DNA of 64,000 nt from Rhizophagus irregularis (lineage: Eukaryota > Glomeromycota > Glomeromycetes > Glomerales > Glomeraceae): assembly GCF_026210795.1 (NCBI RefSeq), contig NC_089437.1, positions 806,001 to 870,000 of the forward strand, given 5' to 3'. The notes under the pieces are model-generated. The model did no database searches, was not told where the DNA came from, and saw nothing but the letters and a program-made list of their open reading frames with translations. Shown here piece after piece: positions 57,737-64,000 of the stretch. Numbering within the stretch: position 1 is the first letter of the stretch; the number at the start of each line of letters is the position of its first letter. A program made the position numbers and the translations under genes.

Positions 57737-59898
57737 TTTCATTATTTCTTTTGTTTTTTTTTCGGACAGAGTTTCTCTTGTTTATTACGAACACGTCATT
57801 TTTTTTCGTGTTTATAGATTATTTTTTTTTATTCGTAATTTCAAAATAAAAAGTAAAAATTTTAAAATTTTAATTAAAAAAAAATCGTATTTAAAATAAT
57901 TTTACTAAAATAATAATCAAAGAAAATTTGATACAATGAATCTAATAAAATTCAAAACAATTAAATGCATTTAAAATTATTTTTACAGAACAAAATATAG
58001 TGTTGACTCGAATTAAACTAAGAAATAGTGCATAAATTTTTTTGTTACAAATTTATTCCGTAATTTTGGCTGCATTTTCTGATTACATAAATAAATTATG
58101 AACTAATTAATTTCTAAACACTGAATGTTTTAAATCCTTAATTCATCCGTTTGATGGCAATTACCTCTCGTATAAAAGAAGTTACACGAATGGTGTACGC
58201 AAATTTGCCTTGGTTTCCGAGAACTTACCTGAATATTACCATATTCACGTTATTCTATCCTGCAAGAATAAGTTTTATTTCGAATTTATTTTATATCCAT
58301 AGATTCCAAGATATAATATTTTGTTTTACAAAGCAAATTGATACCCTGTGGAACACACTTTTGAACCTCAACACCAACACTATAATTGGATTAACTATTG
58401 GATTCATCATAAATAGAATAAAAATGGTATTGATTATACATGTACTTATACGGATGTATAGCGACAAAAATAAATGAACACTACCCTTTAAAATTTTTCT
58501 TGTCAAAATGAGACATTAGTTTACAAAATCTGAAATAGCTTCCTTGCGAATCTGCACAGCTATAGCCAAAAGTATTCATGTCATAGTTTCGTCAAAACTT
58601 TCTCCAATAATTTCCTTTTCAGCGCATGGCTTTTATGTTTAGAAAATCTTTATACACGGTAAACTTACTGCAGATACACTAAACTAAATATAATACTGCG
58701 CCCCACAATTAATAACTTGACCGTTAGAGTGATTTACCCCAAAAATTTCCACCCCACGTGATTTTTGGCCGGCATTATAGGTCTCGGCCGGCATTAAGAA
58801 ATTAAGCATGTGACAAATAATGCGTGACAAATAGGATTTTACACACTGAAAAATAGTAAAATGGAAAACAGGAAGGGTGTGACGTGGGGTGGAAAATTTT
58901 TGTGGCGATACTAGTGACAAACTTCACGTGAATTATTTTTCCAATTTAGTTTTAGCTGTTAGTATTATAATTGTTTACAAGCGTTACATCCGTAACGATG
59001 TAAAACAATTCTTGTGTTCGTATTTATTTTTAGATTTGGGTATGGGAATTAAGTTCGGGATATTACTATAAATAGAAATAGGATTGAAGATCAAAAATTG
59101 AGAATTTTATATTTATGAAAAGTGGAAAACGATATTTTCTGAAAGGTAATGAGTGCAAGAAAAAGGTTTACTAAAAGTAAAATTTGTTAAAAATGAAAAC
59201 GGGAAGACTTCAAAAAGTGGAAACTGAACTTAGAATTAAAATCATTTCTGAATAAATTTAGACTTTGAAAAAAAAGAAATTCGGGATTTATTTTTATTTA
59301 TAACTATAATTTATAAATTAACTTATTAGGAAATATTATTAAACCAAGCATTATTGTGTAATATCATATTATTAAAAAAAAATATCATTTGTGTTAAGAC
59401 TGCGGTGGCAATGTGAGTTATCACGGGCGTGGGTCTTATCGCGTAGATTATAAAAATCGTTCGAAATTCCATCATCTCTCTTGCGTCCTTTACATGGTCT
59501 ATGTATAGAGCAGTATTGTATTTTGTGATTATATGATATATGCTTTTTTTTTATTTATCATCCAAAGAGTGTATTTAATTATAACAAATGGCAAACTCAA
59601 ACAATTATAACGTTTAAAAGCAAATAAAGCAAATAAGTAATTAAATTTTATTAGTTGCATTATAAAGCTACATTGAAAAAAAAAATACAATTTAAATTTT
59701 TACAATAACAATGTAAATTTTTAGTAACCATATGATTTTGTTAAAGTTGTTAATGAATTTATAAATATTACGCAGTTAACTATTTTTGTGTAATTTGACC
59801 AACGTTACCAGCTTTCCTATAATACTATCAAAATTAAAATCTTTTCTTATCTTTCTTGAACAATGATGATTGAACTATTTTCCTTGCCATTTTCATTA
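57737..59898. other. Intergenic with one inverted-repeat element
   Basis: No gene is supported. A frame at 58151-58477 is AT-rich and hydrophobic and has no recognisable domain. The MITE-like element at 58741-58901 is listed separately. Confidence 0.5.
58741..58901. mobile_element. MITE-like inverted-repeat element
   Basis: The arms AAAAATTTCCACCCCACGTG and, inverted at 58882-58901, AAAAATTTTCCACCCCACGT differ by one inserted T. Inside, GGCCGGCATTA occurs twice within 35 bp. A related GGCCGGCACTATAAATATGG lies near 33509. Target duplication was not established. Confidence 0.6.
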
Positions 59899-60711
59899 TT
59901 ACCCTTGGGCTCTTAGAGTTGTATCTGGGAGACAATCATCTAAAAAATTGGACTCATTCCACTTAAACACATCATTTAACTCGCCTAAGATATCCCAAAT
60001 GTATGTCTGTGTTGTTAAATCAGATTGAGTATGAGAGTCCATATGGAGAAGAATATTAAATACAATATAAGAGCGAAACTCTTGATTGAGGAGATCATCA
60101 AATTTCGGCTTTGTCTGAGCGATCCACGTAGTAAAATCAATCATATGAAGACGATCCATGTATAGGTTTGCTTTGTTCTCATAAAAGTATTCCATGAGCC
60201 AATATAATTCTACCATTCGGAAATCTTCAACATCATCAAGGTCTTCATCAAGGCTCACTAATTTATTCACTTCGGCAAAAACTTTCATTTCACATACATT
60301 CCAATTTAAATTCTTTACCGCTTGTTCATAGTCTTCTTTTGTCATTCTCCTTGTGGGTGCAATCAGGAAATGTAATGCATTTTGGCGTCTGCCAAAAGGA
60401 AATCTAAGACTCATTTTATGTGTGTAAATAAAAATTAGTTCTGAAGGAAGTTGCGTATTTTCTGACAGAAAAAAGCATGATAATTTCTCATGACTTTGAG
60501 CTGGAACATTGTGGGGTGTATCTGAGGGCACAAAACAGGAAACTCCTCGTATATTTTTATAGGAGACTTCTTCTGAGTAATACATTATGTATCTATCATC
60601 TAACTTGTCAAGCTTATAGTCCTGTGGCAAAAGCCCTTGATGCAAGGCATTAATTCGATGAGCTTCCAATGGGATTTGGATAAATCTCATTCCTTTTGTT
60701 AATTCTTCCAT
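59899..60711 (-). CDS. Hypothetical protein, possible Tse2-like ADP-ribosyltransferase fold
   Basis: Single-exon ORF of 270 residues, with higher GC and more balanced codon use than its neighbourhood. No signal peptide or membrane segment is visible. Residues about 60-140 read GVSCFVPSDTP, QLPSELIFIYTH, then HFLIAPTRRMTKEDYEQAV and NLNWNV. The spacing of GVS-F, LP-L, H-(x)-IAP-x-x-M-x-x-x-x-Y and L-W recalls, from memory, fungal proteins assigned to the Tse2 ADP-ribosyltransferase family. The C-terminal half (FRMVELYWLMEYFYENKANLY and onward) is helical and unknown. The similarity was not tested. If wrong, it is simply an orphan. Start: the only suitable ATG, preceded by a T-rich leader. Confidence 0.6.
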   Translation of the reverse strand: MEELTKGMRFIQIPLEAHRINALHQGLLPQDYKLDKLDDRYIMYYSEEVSYKNIRGVSCFVPSDTPHNVPAQSHEKLSCFFLSENTQLPSELIFIYTHKMSLRFPFGRRQNALHFLIAPTRRMTKEDYEQAVKNLNWNVCEMKVFAEVNKLVSLDEDLDDVEDFRMVELYWLMEYFYENKANLYMDRLHMIDFTTWIAQTKPKFDDLLNQEFRSYIVFNILLHMDSHTQSDLTTQTYIWDILGELNDVFKWNESNFLDDCLPDTTLRAQG

Positions 60712-63553
60712 TTTATAATATTTTTAGCTTTGTAAGGAAAAGAGAGTTAAGAGACAGTAAGAAATAAAAAAGACAAGAAATAACTCTGTAGTATGACTAA
60801 TACCTTTTATACTTCACATATACTTCACATGATATAAAATCATAATCACATTAATCAAGCTCGAAGCTCACATGACAATTAGTCATTTAATAATTAATAT
60901 GTAATTGCCATATTAATTAAATATTGCGTATCTCAGGTGTAATCATTTATAGTATATAGTAGTTGTAATTGTAAGTTACGTGCAACTTTTGATTTAATTC
61001 CATACTGCGGATATCAGACAAGGTCTTAACAAAAAAACGATGTATTGTACCTGGGGCCCGGGGAGCATCGGTATATATTAGATACCCATGGAATAACAGG
61101 CATCTCATTGTGTATGATAAATTAAATCTTATGTTTAGTCGTCAGTGTTTTTTTTAATGATATTATCATAACTGATGATATTTTTACGTAATGACGTATA
61201 CACCGATGGATTTTATACTTTTTTATACTTTTTTATACCGGTTGAGTAATTACGAAAAAATCCATTCGGTGTATACATACATAATACCGATGGGATAATT
61301 ACATATTTGTAACCATTAATAATATGTAATCACACCCTTAACTCAATTATTTGTTATTCATAAACTGTATACTCAAAAAATAATTCATTTTTAAATTATT
61401 TTATGGAAAATATTATTAAAATTTAAAATCTTGAAAAAAGTATTTTTTATTAAATTAATTAATTAAGCAAATTTGATAACAAACCCATCGAGTAAATAGT
61501 ATAATTGAAAAAAAAATCGAGATTGTCCGGAGCAAAGTGAAGAATAATCACGATTATAGTCAATTTTTATTTTTCTTAAAAGATCCAAAAAAAAAAAAAA
61601 AAAAAAAATTGATAGAATAAAATTATTTAAATTATTTATTTAATTGAAATTTAATATTAATATAATCAGAATAATGAAAAACTCTCGAAATCGAATGTGA
61701 AATAGTAAAAGAAAGTGGACGCATGATTTCATACTAGAAAATCTAGATAGTAGAACAAGAATGTTAATCGCTCTTATAGCAGACATTTATGAAGACTATA
61801 TTTTTAACTTTCAAATGATCTGTCCATCACCTACGTTAACTAACGTCCTCGCACTTGGTTACGTTCTTTAGAATCAAAAAAAAATAATAAAATTGTTTCC
61901 GGTTATTTCTATACCATGAAATGTTCTACTACATTGTTAAAATTATTTTTTGTCTCTGTAGTTCGTTAAAAAGTAACGAAAAGATATTATGAAATAATTA
62001 TATACAGGTTATAATTCGTATAGAGAACCCTGTTATTATGGACCTTACATTTAAAATTCTCGATTCAAAAAAAGAAACTAACACACGAACATAGTCGTTA
62101 CGTTATAACCTAAGTTTCAATTTAATGCATCACACAAAATATACACCTTACAGAATTCTATTATATTGCCTTTACGTTCATTATATAAATTCACTTCACC
62201 TTCCTTCCTCACATAATAATGTTATCCCTTCAGTAGTTCATTATGTTAACGAAAATATTAGGTTCACAAACTAACCAGCTTACATGCAATTCCCAACAAT
62301 GTCTCAAATACTTTGTTGTTAGAATTTACAATTCGAGACTTAGAAAAACTGAACATATTTTTTTTCCACTAATAATAAGACAGAAATAACGGGCAGATTA
62401 ATTCTATTAGCAGATATTCTCCCGATCGATATTTGCCAATAATGCCATCATTGATAATAAAATACCTTTTTTTTTGGTCGATTGATCACACCTGAATGGA
62501 TGCTGCTTACGTATATGGAATGATATCAAAAAAAATGTTACTAATGAAAGGAATAAAACCGAAATGGTTCACATATCAAGAAGATAATCTTATATTATCC
62601 AACAATAGAAGACTAAATAACTCAGATAATATAACCCTATCAACAACCCTTCTATCTTCCAAAAACAAATGAATTTCGTTTTGGTCACCTACTTTCAGGA
62701 CAACATTTTAGGTAAAATTATAGAAATACAATCACCGAGCGATGGAATCTCGATAACGTATTTGGAACATTAGATAAAAGCGCCGCTAGCAAACAATGAA
62801 AATAATCTTATATTCAGTATTCAGACAATGAACGCCATATATTACTCTTTGTCTAGGTTGCCTACCGTTCGCCAACGATATAAATCCAAATCACATGACT
62901 ACTCTAGTAAAGACAACGAATCCTAATAATCTTGCGCCAAATTTAGCGCAATTTGCAAAATTAGACACCTTTTTTCTACTCTTAGAATAGAACATTAATA
63001 TTTATTTATAAAAAATTAACGGTTTCCAAGATTTTTCTTCTAATTCAATAGCACATATTATTCAAGATAATTTTCCAATAGTTAAGCTGTATATCCTTAC
63101 CAAACCATGATTTAGAATTTTATCGGTTTAGAGATTTAACGATTTAGCTGATTTTAGCAAGATTATGCTATAGAAAAAACAGATTCATTTTTTGTTAGCG
63201 ATACAGATATCTCATGATTTATGTTACGTCTTACATAATAAACCTAAAAATTTTTCTCCATTAAAATTTAAATTAATTATTTTCCTTGCCTAAAAGACGC
63301 TCTCGCTAAGTTTGTATCGTTAAGATACTTTAGAATATCTATCAATACCAGGATCAATGAAATCATTAATTGCATTAGGTATACAATATTCTTTATTGTA
63401 AAACCAGCATGATAACTAAAATTGTACCAAATACGTGATGATACCTACAGTAAAATTGTCTAACTTTTTTTAACTTCAGAACTTAAAAGCTTGCATGATT
63501 CAAGAGAACATAATTTTTTATTATTCCTACTATATTATATAAAAGATTTTCAT
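60712..63553. other. Intergenic, no gene supported
   Basis: AT-rich. It contains the hairpin at 61196, the dispersed repeat at 61540-61740 shared with 52130-52510, and the palindrome GCGCCAAATTTAGCGC near 62936. I see no gene. Confidence 0.5.
61196..61276. repeat. Inverted repeat with internal TTTTATACTTT microsatellite
   Basis: GTATACACCGATGGATTTT at 61196-61214 pairs with AAAAATCCATTCGGTGTATA plus C at 61257-61276, with one inserted base. The loop holds three units of about 11 bp (TTTTTTATACT). A third CCGATGGGAT lies near 61300. Confidence 0.7.
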
Positions 63554-64000
63554 CTATGTTCTAATTCTTTCACGAATTTTGCATAATGCATTAATCACAG
63601 CTTCTCTTCCTTCTGAGGTTGCAAGATCAAAACCATTTAACGGATCACTATCATCTCCTGGATACCTATCTACTGAAATTGACTGCCGACGTGGACAACC
63701 TGCAGCAAGTTCATACCAATACTTTTTGGAGATTCGAGCATGGTAAAATGTAACATATGTAAAAACTACACGAATCACATATATATGCATTTCAAAAACC
63801 TTTCTAGCAATACGCAAGTTTTCATTCCCACATGCAATTATCTCTCCAGCTATTTGAGATTCCCCATATTCATAGTTTAGTTTGACATTTTTTATATGTC
63901 TATCCTATTAAAAAAAGATCATTTGGATTAATGGGACAATGTAAATATGGATTTGTCAAGCAATCAAAAATATTCAGACCTCAATAACCAACACGGCATA
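63554..64000 (-). CDS. 3' end of a gene cut by the window edge (unidentified, possibly nuclease-like effector C-terminus)
   Basis: Exon 63904-63554 (116 codons plus stop) is joined through a 75-nt intron (63979-63905, GTCTGA donor, TTTTTAATAG acceptor) to at least seven codons at the window edge (YAVLVIE). The joined product reads …VIE, DRHIKN, EYGESQIAGEIIACGNENLR, VTFYHARISKKYW, RRQSISVDRYPGD, then ALCKIRERIRT. The pattern of Glu/Lys followed by E-x-QIAGEI recalls PD-(D/E)XK-like C-terminal modules that I associate with Crinkler-type proteins of these fungi. This is recollection, untested. The start lies outside the window. Confidence 0.6.

Noticed and set aside
58151-58477. 108-residue hydrophobic plus-strand ORF
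   Set aside because: No recognisable domain, AT-driven composition, and an overlapping antisense frame of similar quality.

Overview
The window is very AT-rich eukaryotic DNA with short (about 60-95 nt) GT-AG introns, lineage-expanded BTB-BACK-TLDc genes, F-box genes, TKL-like kinases and many decaying transposons. This mix, and the wording of the kinase domains (hinge of the type NPNTKEYIMVLEYAEGGNF), points to an arbuscular mycorrhizal fungus of the Rhizophagus irregularis type. That assignment rests on family knowledge, not on a search.

Layout. 1-1450: AT-rich palindromic repeats. 1.6-8.5 kb: a tandem segmental duplication carrying two F-box genes on the minus strand, separated by a decayed hAT element. 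The left copy has gained two MITEs whose empty sites are preserved in the right copy. 9.5-31.7 kb and 40.4-41.9 kb: a cluster of BTB-BACK-TLDc genes, with five intact two-exon genes, one pseudogene and one antisense 3'-end relic. The pseudogene (15.2-25.1 kb) was split first by a 410-bp hAT-type foldback MITE (8-bp target duplication) and by an 8,007-bp Ty3/gypsy LTR retrotransposon. The two LTRs of that element differ at only four positions. Its gag and pol are joined by what looks like a classical -1 frameshift signal, yet pol carries several in-frame stops and two Asp-to-Asn changes at the reverse transcriptase active site. 33.0 kb: a 52-codon small secreted protein. 36.5-38.7 kb: an apparently complete pogo/CENPB-type transposon. 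43.6-44.7 kb: a ladder of micro-exon-like segments.

47.1-51.5 kb holds the most unusual gene. Seven exons joined by phase-0 introns encode about 1,306 residues: seven kinase N-lobe modules in tandem, six of them degenerate, interleaved with zinc-ribbon motifs and ending in one complete kinase domain.

53.4-56.4 kb: a BED-finger hAT transposon with broken frames, abutting a TKL kinase pseudogene (56.5-57.7 kb). 59.9-60.7 kb: a single-exon gene possibly related to Tse2-type ADP-ribosyltransferase-fold proteins. 63.55 kb to the end: the last exons of a gene cut by the window edge. No rRNA, tRNA or CRISPR array was recognised. Apart from the transposon genes, the genes are not a pathway. They belong to families (BTB-TLDc, F-box, kinases, small secreted proteins) that expand by local duplication in these fungi.
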